Program-made: the position numbers and the translations under genes
Notes under the pieces: model-generated
Told to the model about the DNA's origin: nothing
Seen by the model: only the letters and a program-made list of their open reading frames with translations
Databases searched by the model: none
From: Allium sativum
Lineage: Eukaryota; Streptophyta; Magnoliopsida; Asparagales; Amaryllidaceae
Direction: 5' to 3'
Assembly: GCA_030737875.1 (NCBI GenBank)
Contig: CM060915.1
Span: 565,362,577 to 565,426,576 of the forward strand
Length of the DNA: 64,000 nucleotides
Part shown: positions 20,721-33,370 of the stretch, in pieces
How the letters are laid out: each line of letters opens with the position of its first letter
How positions within the stretch are numbered: the first letter of the stretch is position 1

Positions 20721-21589
20721 GTTTTGTTTTGAAAATTTAAACCATTTTATACGTACTTGAATATTTTATTTGTATTGAATTTGGACAATCTAGTATATAA
20801 AGGTTTTGCATATACGCGTCATGAACGTATATTCAAAGTTTTAATATATTGGATAGATATAGAATTACACTCTAATCGCCCGGAGATAATGTTGATAATG
20901 ACCATGGCATCATCAATATTTATGTTCGTGTTTCGACGGTGTGATATCTATATATTTCCATTAGACTGGTGTGAGAACCAAAACTTATATAGCTAGATTT
21001 ATTTGTTGTGATTTGGCATCAAAAACATGATTTTTGGTATACGTATCCAATTATGAATTTGAAACGTTAAATTCACTAATTGATTGATGTGTGTGTTGAT
21101 TGTTTATTTGTTTAATAATTTTGTACCATTATGCCTAATTGCATCAAATATTGAATTGTATTGAAAATTAGTTGCATTTGCTTGCATATACAAATACTTA
21201 CATTGAACAGGTCATAGCAAGGAGGCTAGAGCCGAAGAATAAAATTTGTTTGCCTGACAAATAGGTTCATATTTACTATAATTTACTGTTTTGTTTGGGT
21301 GATGATGATTTTATTAGCCTATTGGCTAGCCGCTTGGCTTTTTCTTTTTCTTTTTGAGATCAGAAGGCATATATGGCAATTTCGGGATTTTCCCGTGGCT
21401 CCCGGTGCAGGGGAGGTTATGGCGAAATTTTTCGAAAATTTAAGGTGTTAGCCAAATTTTTGAAAATTTGAAAATTCTCAGAAACTGAAAAGTTGGAGAA
21501 TGGAAGCCAGATCGAACGTAGAGTTGATTAATCAAACCACTTTCGACTTTGTTCCTTTTCGGGGACGAAAAGTTTTAAATGAGGGAGAT
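20721..21589 (+). other. C1 interior remainder, polypurine tract and hairpin
   Basis: No coding sequence. About 21240-21580 shares a module with the D interiors (28530-28890): an AGCCGCTTGGC block, a GGAGGT-ATGGCGAAATTTTTCG block and AAATTTTTGAAAATTT. A 7-bp stem CTTTTCG/CGAAAAG with loop GGGA lies at 21555-21572, and purine-rich ATGAGGGAGA ends just before the LTR. Confidence 0.75.
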
Positions 21590-22559
21590 TGTAACAACCC
21601 GAAAATCTGGGCCAGTTCAAAAATTTTATTTTGGCAATTTTAGCGAATTTTTATTATTTAAAATGAATTATTTTAAATAGTATCGACGAGAAATTTATTT
21701 TGAATATAATTCGAACGAATATATTTATACGCGTCGTCGTTAGAATTTAAATAATTATATATAATTAAAAATAGAATTGAAAATGGCGCGGTAGTTCGAT
21801 AATTCGATTTCAAACTTCAATTGAACGCACCGGGTGCAAAACAATCCGGATTTTAGTGAAACCAAAAACATTAGGATCTATTTGATAATATCTTTCGAAC
21901 GAATCCGAAAAATCGAAATTTCATAGCGGGAATCAAAAGATATGTCCAGTTGAAAATTCTGAATAGTCGCTATGGAATTCAGGCCCTTAAAAATGGGAAT
22001 TTTGCAAACGACCTCGGATTTCGACGAAACCACTTTTGTTGGGTCCGTGATGTCAAATTATTGCTAGATTCCAATTTTCATAATTTTTCGAATCAATATG
22101 TGAGCGTGGCAAAGGAAAACGCGTTTGACCAGTTTCAGTTGATTTTAATCGACTGGAAAATGGCCATTTTTCCAACGGTCTCAGAATTTGACGAAACTAG
22201 TTTTGTTAGGACCGTATCTTCAATACGAAGCAAAAAAATATATTTTTTTAGGAATTTTTCGAGTTAGTATGTGACCCCGGTAAATTGAAATGCGCGTTCA
22301 AATTCAATATATAGAGTTATATGTTGATCTTGACGAAAACTGATCGAAACGATCGAATCAACCTACGATACATATCCCATTATGTTCGGAATGGGGGTAA
22401 TTAGCTATGGACGACAGGCGGTGGCCCACGTTTAGAGGTCGTATGTAAAAGTCAACTTTTTGAAATTAAAAAAAAAACTTCTCTCCTTTTTATCAGCCGA
22501 CCCCCCCCCCCCCCCCCGTTCATTTCAAAATAAAGAGGAAAAAAGAAAAAAATACTAAA

Positions 22560-22840
22560 ACCCTAAATCGCCTTTCGCGATTGCCAACGCGCTGCCGAGG
22601 CGCGACCTCCCCCTCCGACGTCGATGGTGGCGACCCCTCCCCAGTGCGCTCCTCCTCTCCCCTTCCGTCATTTGAACACCCCCAACCCACGCCCCCCGAT
22701 TCGAGACCCGCCACCACCCTGAAGAGCCGCCGCCCGCTCCTGCGCCTTCCACCGCCTCCTCCAGGTTCTGACGCGCATCAGACAGCCCCCCTAACCTCGC
22801 GCGTGCAAACAATACCCCCCTCGCCGATTACTGTATGTCT
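22560..22840 (+). other. GC-rich leader-like block of C1 LTR with possible splice donor
   Basis: Begins CCCTAAATCGCC, is CT- and GC-rich against an AT-rich background, and ends at ACT|GTATGT (22833). A run of 16 or more C (22501-22517) precedes it. The equivalent in C2 is 39830-40190 and 60140-60530 on the minus strand, where it follows a TATA box and ends at GTAAGT. This fits an exon-like start of the LTR transcript. A 93-codon proline/serine-rich frame within it is not supported as a gene. Confidence 0.5.
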
Positions 22841-23034
22841 TTATTTATTTATTTTTATATAAAAATCAGTTTTTTATGTTTTCTTTTATACTTTAGCAAA
22901 ATAAAAATGTTGTTTTTATATATACATTATGAAGATAAAAATGTGATTTTTCTTCATATAGAAATTTTATATGAATTCTAGTATAAAAGTTCGATTTTTA
23001 GTTGTAGAGAAAAAATATGATCTTTGTTAGTTAA

Positions 23035-23365
23035 AGATTAGATTTAAAAAAAAATAGATTTTTAAAGTAGAAAAAAATTAGATTTTTAAAGTAGAAAAAA
23101 TTAGATTTTTAAAGTAGAGAAAAAATTAGATTTTTAAAGTAGAAAAAATTAGATTTTTAAAGTAGAAAAAAAAAATTAGATTTTTAAAGTAGAAAAAATT
23201 AGATTTTTAAAGTAGGAAAAATTAGATTTTTAAAGTAGAAATTATTAGATTTTTATATATTGAATAGCGAAGTAAAAATTCGATTTTTCTATATTGAATA
23301 ACGAAGTAAAAATTCGATTTTTATATATTGAATAACGAAGTAAAATTTCGATTTTTATATATGTA
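23035..23365 (+). repeat. Degenerate AT-rich tandem repeats in C1 LTR
   Basis: About ten copies of a 23-26-bp unit AGATTTTTAAAGTAGAAAAA, then about three copies of a roughly 35-bp unit containing GAATAACGAAGTAAAAATTCG. C2 has a related but diverged array at about 39236-39650 and 59560-59960, built on ATAAAAATC...ATTTTTAT inverted repeats. Confidence 0.85.
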
Positions 23366-24667
23366 GTGGCTACGGGCAACGAAGGTGACAAAAAGGCGAG
23401 AACGACGAAGATTTCTATAAATGAAGTGTCGTGAAGTTGGGATAGCTATCGGTGAGAACTTCTCACCTTTCGAAATTTCTTTTTCTAGTTATATATATAC
23501 TAGGATGCAGACGGTGTTTAGTAGCACCCGACACAATCGTCCACAGACCATGGAGTCGTTTGTTTGGTTGCATAGATTAGTTGGATTATTTGATTTGAAT
23601 TGTTTGGTGAAATGGAATGGATTTGATTGATGTGTGAATGGCATGGGCCTTCACTAGACCGGGGATAAGGCTAGGCCTTGTCCCGTTTCTTGTATCATGC
23701 CGCTATGCCGCCGAAATTTTCTAAAATAAGTTAGAAAAATAAAAATATCATTTTTTATTTTGTAAATGAACTGAATAAAAATTCATGTTTTAAAATAAAA
23801 TATTTTATCGTTAAAAATATAATTTTTAACGTGAATGTGAATGAATAAATATTCATTTACAAACCGGATGGTTTGTTTATGTGCACCTATTTGAAGGACA
23901 TTGATTGGGACGATAAATTTTACACATCGCCCAACTGCACGAATAAAATCTGTGTTTGATTGTTTGAAACCCCACACGGGTGTTGGGATAATATACGACA
24001 TACACTAATCCCAATAATTAGTTGTATGTCGATCGATTGATTGACAGGCTGTTATAAGCGTTAGATATCTATATTCGATGCTTATACAGTGTAGTGCACT
24101 TTGGATGATGGTTGATTATTTATCGTTGCTGTTATATACATGTGTTTGTGGAATCCATATAATTAACGTTATATGGTAATTGATTGGGCCTCATTCCAAT
24201 TTAAAAAATAAAGAATATTATAAAGTAAAGGTTCATGTGTTGACTGTACTCATCCGTTGAGATTAGTCATGTGTTGAACGAAAGATTTTAACAAAAATAT
24301 TTACATCTTTATCATATATAAAATTAGGAACTAATTGGAAAATAGATAAGATGAGTGGTCTCCTGGGTATTGATCTGATGTTTGTTTCGGCCTTCGGGGT
24401 TAATATTCAGGGAATCGTTCTCTTCCGAATTTACGGTTGGAGTCTGATTTTAAATCAAACGATAGATACCATAATTTTTATAAAATATATTAAGTAACAA
24501 AAATAGTCACATGTGGACAATACTCATTCGTTGAGATTAATCATGTGTTGACAAGAATAAATATTCATTTGTTGAATAGAATAACGGAATTATTGAAATA
24601 TATAAAGCCGTGTTGATTAGGGATGCGCCATTTTGACGCGAACGATATTTATATCGATTATATCCGT

Positions 24668-24880
24668 TTTAACCAATTTGAATTGAATCGAATAGAAAAC
24701 CAATTTGAATTGAATCGAATAGAAAACCAATTTGAATTGAATCGAATAGAAAACCAATTTGAATTGAATCGAATAGAAAACAAATTTGAATTGAATCGAA
24801 TAGAAAACAAATATGAATTGAATCGAATAGAAAACCAATTTGGATTGAATCGAATAGAAAACGAATTCGAATTGAATTGA
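24668..24880 (+). repeat. 27-bp tandem repeat in C1 LTR
   Basis: Eight copies of AATTTGAATTGAATCGAATA plus seven bases. The unit is a multiple of three and free of stops, so several reading frames stay open; these are not genes. C2 has only diverged, shorter equivalents near 38270-38350. Confidence 0.93.
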
Positions 24881-27777
24881 AAACGAATTGAAATGAATTC
24901 AAAATCGAATTGAAATTTGAATTGAATAGAAATGAATTTTAAAACGAATTATTAAGGAAGAATTCAATTTTGATTTGAATTGAAATGGAGGTTGAAATTG
25001 TTTTTGAAACGAATTTAAAACGATTTATAAAATTCATTTTAAATAAAAATCGATGAAATATAAATTACATATATATTATATATATATATAATATAATGGC
25101 CTGAATAGAACGCGCCACGCCACGGCAGTTCGCGAATTTCGACCATTAACTTCAAACGGACATTTCAGGAGATCCGACTGCCGGATTCTCCTAAAACCGG
25201 AACCGTTGGGTTCGTATCGAAAAGGGCTTTCTAACGAACATTTGAAATTCAAAGTCTAACGGTTGGATTTGGAGATACGTCCATATCATATTCAGAAAAG
25301 GTCGCTGTAAGTGCAGTTCGATGGCCGTTGTTGGAAATCGACTGTACGGGCCTTGATAAAATTATTAAAAATAGTAATAATTAGTGTAAAATCATAAGAA
25401 ATGATTTAGGGAAAATTGGGATGAAAAACTCCATATTTGAAAAGATAAAAATAATTTTTTATCGAAATGAAATAATTTTGAACTAAAATTAAAACCCGTT
25501 TATTTTTAAATAAATAAATTGGATTTGAAATGGGTTGTAAATAGAATTGATTTGTAGGTTTATCGTGAAGGGTGTTTTTAAATGACACTTGTTCTTTATC
25601 CCGATAAATAAATAGATTGTGATTTGGGTTTGTCGTGAACTGTGTTTTAAATGACATTATTTCTTTAACCCAGTAAAAGGAGTTTTAATGAATCTGCAGT
25701 TAGATTGAAATGGGTAATTGATAATTTAAATTATCAAATTTAGAAATTGAGCGAGAATGGAGTATCACCAGTTTTGCTCCAAAGCGATAGTTAAATATTT
25801 AATTAGATTTGAATGTGAAATGGTAATTAATTTTACCGATAACACCGTGGTGTTAGATATGGAGTATTACCAGTTTTTCTTCATGGGATGAATAGGTTGG
25901 GATTGGGAAATAAAATAAATAATTACCCCGATGTGATTCGCTAATCTCGGCTAGTTTGGAAAACCATAATTTGGTTTGAAATGACATCCAAAGGAAGATT
26001 AAAAGATAAATTTTAAAGAATTTATCTTAGATAAAATTAATGGTAACCTTTCCCTAAGAATATGAAATTCGCGGTTAGTGGCTTCTGAATTGGAATGAGG
26101 CATATGTTGTGTTTGTGTAACATTTGTTTTTAATATACGCGGGTTGCTCGGAGAGGCCGGGTTTATACCCATTCTGAATAACCGATTCGACGATAAGTCG
26201 AAGATGAAGACGGTGGTTGAAGACCAGGAGTCTTCACATCGTTTAGGCGATTACTGATGATCTTGATTGGGTTGTACACCCAAGATGAGGGAATCAGTTG
26301 GTGGTCGTCCAGACGTACTTGGAGATCGATGGATATGCGAGGAAAGTGCCTCCGGTTTCGTTCAGACCGAGAACGAACTTGTAAATGGATTGTGTGTCTG
26401 ACACTGGATTTTATTCTGTGTTGATTGATTTCTATTAAATAAATATCTGTTTGGCGGCGGAGAATTTATTCTCATGCTTAACGCCCTTCTCTGAGACATA
26501 CGAGCTTAGAGGTTATATATCGATAGATATCAATCGCATGGCATGAATTGCCTGTGTGGCACGCTGAGTTGCTGGATCAAGGCTTCTGTTGAAAAGCAAT
26601 GTCTTGTGGTAGATGATCAAAGAACGGCCTACGTGGCAACTTTGTGTATAACGTGGATTCGCGAACCTCACACCTCGGTATGAGTCAAAAACGGGATACG
26701 GACCGTAGGGAGAACACGACGTTTCTTTCTAGCTTTGGTGGTGTCAGTGACTTACCAGCCCTGACATTTATATACTTTTCACCTTTGTGGTTTTTGGAAT
26801 GAGGCGCCTCGATTATAGGTCTGTAAGGACCCGGAAACGTGTGTTTAGGAATAACTAATCCTCAAACGTAAGAGAGGACCGACCCAACCGATCCAGTGGC
26901 TGCCCAGAGTGCGTAGTCCTGAGCATTTGCTAGAATGTCTCGAAGCGGAGAGGAGCTTGCCCCTTGCCTCGACTCATGACAGAAATCCAATTTCCAATAC
27001 GTGTATTGCAGTTTTATTTGTAGAACTAGTATGGCGACATAGTGGTATGGGGCACTTATTCCGTCTATGATTTATATTTATGATTGAAATTGTTTTGACA
27101 CTATACACTTATTATAGTATCAAATGATTTGTTTTAAACGTACCAAGCATGTTTGGCTGTTATAAGGGAAAACCCTATCCTCCGGGTTGCGCTGCATTGT
27201 GTGATGGGACCTGGGTCTTATAATAGCTTCATTTTTCGAAAAAGCATTGCGTTGTTTATTGATATGCACTGGTATTCTTGGGAGGAAACCCGTTCCGTGT
27301 CATACGGCGTGGTCCCTTGAATTACTCTCTTTTAAAGTAAAGCTTTAAATAACTATTTTAGTTCTCACACCAGTCACATGACTGACCTGGAGTTTATTGT
27401 TTTAACCTAAACTCAGGGTGCCCCTATTTTCCACACGGGCAGCTAGTAGTTTTGGTTTTGCAGATTTATATTCACAGGATCCTGGTTTACAGCTGGAATG
27501 ATATCCGGAAAGCTCTGTATCCGTGTATCACCTTCAGTTGTGCTTTGTATTATTTTCCGCTGCTATGTAATTTATTGTAATCTCTGATATTTATCGAATG
27601 TAATTTATTCATTCATACTCTGTATATTCTTGTATTCTTATGGAATTGTTGTAATAGCAATGAAATGTTCTTCTGTTTGAGTTCCGATTTGTCCTGTTCT
27701 CAAACGATCAGGGGTTTCGAACGGTCTAGATCGGTTTAACGACTGATTCGGATCAAGCGAAATTCCCGGCCTTCACA

Positions 27778-28900
27778 AATACGATGGACCGACACAGTAT
27801 GGATATGTAATATATTATCATATATTAGATATATTGGTTGTAATTATAATCGAATGAGATTATAAAGTGAAATGGTTATATATAACCAATCAGAATCATA
27901 TAAGTAAAGTATATGAAATAAGATGAATTAAATATGAATTTAAATCAGATTTGGAATTAAAAAAAGGAAATTTTAAGTTCCTGGGAGATTTTGAAATGTT
28001 TTCAAAATCGAAGTATTTAGTAACGGTATTGAAAATGATATAGTATTGGAATCACTTAGGTCGCTGGAAAATAATTCCGATGATGACTGCGCAGTATCAT
28101 CAGTGTGATTTTCGAGTTCTAAGTGGTGGATTACTACCAGAGATTTTGATTTGAATTGTTTTGAGAAAATAAGTTGTTTAGAAATTTAAAGGTTTTGAAT
28201 TGGTATTATGATTTCAAATTTGATTTGAAATAAAACTGGGAATTTAAGTTCTAGAAATTAAAATTTAACATGTGAAGTTAATTCGAATTGGATGGTAAAA
28301 GTAAATAATAAACCAGAATTTAACTTGAGATGATAGGTTAAGAAAAACTGAAGTGATTAGAGAATAATCTGGATTTGAAATGATATGTTGAGAGTTTGGA
28401 ATTTGAAACTCGAATTTGAAATTAAATTCGGCTTGAATAAGCGAATGGTTGTGTTAAGAATAACTTGGTTGGAGTTGATTGGGATGGCATTTGTATATGC
28501 CAAGTTGATAACAGATGGTAGGGATATAATGATATGCCCAACAAAAAGGTACAAGTTTATATTTTATATGAGTTTGGAATTTATGAGCCGAATTGGCAAG
28601 CCGTTTGGCGTTTTGATTTTCTTTTGGGTTGAAGAAGGCCCAGAGAGGCGAGTTGGAGTTTGAGCTATTGACTAGTACAAAGGAGGTGCTGGCGAAATTT
28701 TTCGAAAGTTTAAAGTGTTAGAAAATTTTCAGAATTTTTGAAAATTTTAGTTAGTCGGAATGAATAAATATTTTAGTCGATATTAATTGGTTCAGTTAAA
28801 ATCAGAAATAAGGGGTAAACAAATCTTAGGAATTCCGATAGGTAGGGTCGTCCTCTAACTTAGCAATTTCGAGGACGAAATTATTTTAAGTGGGGAAGAA
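27778..28900 (+). other. D1 interior remainder with polypurine tract and hairpin
   Basis: AT-rich and without coding features. Contains the module shared with C interiors (about 28530-28760). A 7-bp stem AATTTCG/CGAAATT with loop AGGA at 28865-28882 precedes the polypurine tract AAGTGGGGAAGAA (28888-28900). Confidence 0.8.
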
Positions 28901-29957
28901 TGTAATGACCCGCATTTTCCAGGGGTATAATTTATTTATTTAATTTTTTAAAATAGTGATATAGGGAAGTTAATCGTCGTTAAGTAAATAATATGGAATA
29001 TTTAATTAAATTAAATAATATATTTAATTCAGAAATAATCAAAAATATTGGGAATCAAAATATTCTGTGAACGGGGTCGTCCCTTAGATTTAATTCAGCT
29101 TAGAGTTGAATTATATTGACGAATATATTCAATCAACGACAGTTTGAACGTATAATTATATTATAATTAAAATCGAGCTTGAAATGGCGCTGCAGTTCGC
29201 GATTTGGCGATTTGAACTTCAACTGAATGTACAGGATTCGTTTTAAGCCGGATTTATATGAAACAAGAAACGTGTGGAGCTAGTGGAGTATATCTTTCTA
29301 GTGGAAGAGAAAAATCGGGATTTCGTCGTGTAGATGTTGATTTACGTCCAAATCAAATTTCAGAAAAAGTCGCTGTGGAATTCCTTCATAATTCGTAACG
29401 CTTTATACACGTTATGAATAGATTTTCAGTATAAACTGAATATCGAGATAATCTGGAATCTGAAATATCAAACTGTAAATTCTGATATGATATTCTGGAG
29501 CTGTACGATATCATATGTGAAGATATACAATAATATAAATTTATTTATATTTAATTTAATTACATTTAAATATATTTATATATTTAAATGGGTCATCCAG
29601 AGCTTCAAAAATAGTCGGTTTTGCAAACGAAGTCGGAATTCGACGAAACCAGTTTTGTTGGATCCGCTATATCAAATAGTTGCTAGATGTCAAGTTTCGT
29701 GATTTTTAGAGTCACTGTGTGGCCGTACGGATTTTTAGAGTGAGAAACAGCCAATATTTTGACGGTTAAAAATACACTCTGTGAGCATACGGATTCGAAA
29801 TTCGAGGAAACCAGTTTCGTTGGGATCGTAATGTCAAACTCTAGCTACATGTCCAGTTTGGTGATTTTTGGGTATTATATGTGATCACAGGAATTTTTAA
29901 GGACCAATATAAATAGAATATTAATATAAAGTAAAAATATCTAGATATTCTTGTCCT

Positions 29958-29966
29958 CTATAAATA
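29958..29966 (+). promoter_or_regulatory. TATA box of D1 LTR
   Basis: CTATAAATA, about 1.06 kb into the LTR, then ACACCCCAACATTTTC. The equivalent in D2 is CTATATAATA on the minus strand at 46460-46451 and 53697-53688. Confidence 0.65.
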
Positions 29967-32009
29967 ACACCCCAACATTTTCTTAAGACCTAGAAAATGC
30001 GCCGTCAGTTTTTCTTCAGAAAAACGAGAAAGGGCGATCTACAAAAATCAAAGTAAATCAAAGAAAAAGAAATAAAATCCAAGAGTTGTATATTTCCAAC
30101 CATCATCTCATGCTCTTCAACCTAGTATGCAAATCAGTGAGCTCGAAGGGCGTTTCCACGGTTCTTGTATTACACAACGGAGGGTAGGGTTCGAATCCTT
30201 GGAAATTGTAGGGTTTTGTTTGCGAAATCAAGGTCGTTTCTGAGTTGGTGAGGTGATTCCGCACCTTGCTTCCGAGTTCTGTTCGATTCAGTGGGTTTAG
30301 TCGTCGCTGCCTCCTTTGGTACAGCGAACTAGGGCGGACGGCAAAAAGCCATTTGGTGAGTGCGATGTGTGAGACTGGGGTATGATTTGAAGGAGAATTG
30401 AAAGGGAAGTTGGATGGTAGTGTTGGTTTGAGCTTTACTGATGTATGTGAGGAGATGTTGGCAATTGAAAATCGGGAAATGGTGAGGTTGGAGCTCTCTG
30501 TTGTTCGAACATTGGAAGATCATGAGCAACAAGGGTACAGTGCTAACTATTTCTTTAAAGAGTAACTAAGATTTTTGTTTAGTTGAATTAATTAAAAATA
30601 TTTTTAAGGTGAATCAGTGGAAGAAAAGAAAATCTGTAGTAGCAGTGGAGAACGATGGACACAAAAGAAAGTGGGGATGGACATCGTACAGTGGAGTTGG
30701 ATTTTTGTTTAGTACTGATGGTGGAAATACTGTTTCAAAAGGGAAATTGGTGAGCCATATATTAAGGAGAGTATGGAGGGGTTAATGAAGTGATTAACAA
30801 GAGGTTGGGAAAGGAAGTCTAAGTGATGGAAAGGAGGAACATCAGTTCGGTGCTCTGGAAATGGAAGAAGGCGCATTTTAGGTTGGGCTATGAACGAAAT
30901 GATGGGCCGGGTTGAGAGAGGTAAAGGCCCATATGTTTTAATTTAAAACTTAAGTCATATTTAAACTGTGTACTAACTTCTTAACGTGATATCTTGACCA
31001 AACGATGTCAGAATCACGAACGGTTAAACCCTTTGGGATCGTATGGACGGGAGCAACACAATGAGACTGACTGGGAGTGAATCCGAGCTCGTTACAATTT
31101 ATAGCGAAATAAATTGTCCGTCGCAATCAAATAAATGCAAACCGTTATTTAACGATTAACACGCCAATGTGAGTAAAACTCACCAACTCTGTACAGTTCT
31201 ATTTTTACAACGTATTCTTAGAACTGTTAAATATTGTCTGTTTGATTGTGTGTTGACTATTTGATTGAACTGCTAGTCAGTTAGTGAATATTATATATAT
31301 ATGTATAAATAGTTAAATAGTTATATATTGATTTTGTTAACAGAATATTTCATATTTAACTGGAAGTGATGTTGATTATACTGTGTAACATCTGTGATGC
31401 AGGGAAACAGGTTGGAGGAATCCAACTGGATTCCTCAACAGTTATTTTACTGTGATTTATATATTGTGATATATAATCTGACGTTGATTATGTGTGCTTT
31501 GGACGATAGTTATCGTTGTTATATGGTGTGTTAAATACCATAAGAAATATCAGAATGTTGATAAGGGGATTTTCAAAGTAATATTGAAAATAGAATATTT
31601 ATAAAATGGGATATTTATAAATAAGAGATATTTATAAAGTGGAATATTTATAAATAAGAAATGTTTATAAATTGGAATATTTATAAATAGGAGATATTCA
31701 AAAAGGAAATAATTACAAACCATTTTCTTTTTGAATGGAAAGGCCTGTGTGGCGGGTTTGGGGATTTTCCCGATGTTCCCGTTACAAAGGAGGTTATGGC
31801 GAATTTTTCAGAGAATTTAAGGAGTTAGAATATTTCAAGAATAAATTTGAAAAGGAAATATTTGTAAACCATTTACAAATAGAATTGAAAAGGAAATGTT
31901 ATAAAAAGGAAATCTTTTTTAAAGTGTAGAACCGTTATTTAAAAGTAAATCTTTCCAAATGAATAAAACGTTGTTAAAAAGGAAATATTTATAAAGTGAA
32001 TAAAGTAAA

Positions 32010-33370
32010 TCGAATATGGTATTCGAAAGGAGTTAAATCGAATATGGTATTCGAAGGGAGTAAATTGAATATGGTATTCGAAAGTTAGTAAAACGAATAT
32101 GCTATTCGAAAGGGGTTAGTCGAGTTGAGTTAGTTGAATAGAGTTAACCAGTTCAGTAGAGTTAACCAGTTCAATAGAGTTAACCAGTGAGTTAAGTAAG
32201 TCAAGTTAATCAGTTGGAGTTAATCGATTCGATTTAAGATTTTCGAGTTGATAATCGAGTTAAGTTATCGAATACCACTTATTCGAAGTAGAAGTTATAA
32301 AATATAGTTATTTGAGATAGAGTTAGTCAAACAGAGTATTCAGGATAAGTTGCCATCTCGTACGACTGCTAGCGTAATTCGCAGGGCTGTAAATAGCCTA
32401 TGGCGGTCGGATGTTTCCTGAGGGAGTCAGGCGTAACCATTGTGATCGCTGCGATCTAGAGTCAAGCGAATGAAGTTAAATCGAATATTAGTTATTCGAT
32501 AGGAGTTAATCAACTTGAGTTAGATTATCGAGATAAGTTAATCGAGTTAAGTTCTTGAGTTAGATTATCGAGATAAGTGAGTCGAGTTAAGTTCGTCAAG
32601 TTAAATTAATCGATGTTAGTTTCATCGAAGGGAGTTATCGATTATAGTCTAATCGAAAGGAGTTATCGATTTGTTAAATCGAAAGGAGTTGTCAAATTTA
32701 GTTATTCGAAAAGGAGTTATCGATTTGTTAAATCGAAAGGGAAGATTATCGAATATCGTTTATTCGAGAGGAGATTATCGAATGTAGTTTATTCGAAGGA
32801 GTTATCGATTATTAGTTAATCGAAGTGAGTTATAGAATATTAGTTAAATCAAAGGAGTTATCGAATATAGTTTATTCGATGGAGTTAATCGATTAGAGTT
32901 AAATCAAATGAGTTGATCGAATATAGTTTATTCGAATAGAGAAAAGGAGTTAATCGAATATAGAATATTCAAATAGAGAAAAGGAGTTAATCGAATATAG
33001 TTTATTCGAATAGAGTAAATGAGTTAATCGAATATAGTTTATTCGAATAGAGTTAGAGGAGTAATCGAATATAGTTTATTCGACAGGAGTTAAGTGAATT
33101 AGTTAAGTTAAACTAAGTGAATTAGTTAAGTGAATTGGTTAAGTTAACCAAAGTGAATTAGTCGAGTTAATCAAAGTGATTAGTTCAGTTAATCGAGATA
33201 AGTAAATCAAGTTAGGTTAATCGAGTTGAATTAGTCAGTCGAGTTAATAAATGGAGTTAGTCAAACCAAGTAAAACCAGTTAGAGTTAATTAATTAAGGT
33301 TGACCAGTTAGAGTTAATCAATCAGAGTTAATCAATATGAGTTAAGTAAAATTAGAACTGACTAGAGATT
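32010..33370 (+). repeat. Array of small palindromes in D1 LTR
   Basis: Dozens of degenerate units of GGAGTTAATCGAATATAG type. Many contain TCGAATA...TATTCGA, an inverted repeat with 5-nt loop. The D2 counterparts at 43850-44600 and 51090-51850 (minus) keep CGAATAA...TTATTCG palindromes but not the exact units. Confidence 0.8.
32345..32465 (+). other. Conserved structured island in D1 LTR
   Basis: A higher-complexity stretch inside the palindrome array. It contains three successive inverted repeats: GGCT/AGCC (32385/32395), CCTGA/TCAGG (32417/32427) and GATCG/CGATC (32444/32452). The same three stems recur in D2 at 44056-44170 and 51293-51410 (minus) although flanks have diverged. It may be a structured part of the element RNA; no known RNA family recognised. 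Confidence 0.6.

Larger units (their letters stand above)
20721..27777 (+). mobile_element. C1: large non-coding LTR retrotransposon (right part)
   Basis: The right part of an interior (20721-21589) followed by a complete 3' LTR (21590-27777). The interior matches, inverted, 41131-41800 plus 54772-55000 of C2. The left part of the element lies beyond A2 and A1, outside the window. The right end abuts D1 interior near 27778, so C1 is inserted in D1. Confidence 0.85.
21590..27777 (+). repeat. 3' LTR of C1 (about 6.19 kb)
   Basis: Starts TGTAACAACCCGAAAATC. Collinear with C2 LTRs (inverted) until the last 80 bp or so, where C1 diverges and ends CCGGCCTTCACA instead of GGGTTGTTACA, so the right boundary is set by where D1 homology resumes. 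U3 contains two related blocks with CGACGAAACCA-TTTTGTTGGGTCCG (about 22010-22060 and 22170-22215). It also holds a GC-rich leader-like block, repeats, the TTATAAG stem (27156-27227) and the CAGTC hairpin (27371-27384). Confidence 0.85.

Noticed and set aside
22581..22862. Proline- and serine-rich 93-codon frame
   Set aside because: GC-rich leader of the C1 LTR; C2 equivalents do not keep the frame.
24623..24902. Open frames with NQFELNRIE-type protein repeats on both strands
   Set aside because: Artefact of a 27-bp stop-free tandem repeat inside the C1 LTR; frames are open on both strands.
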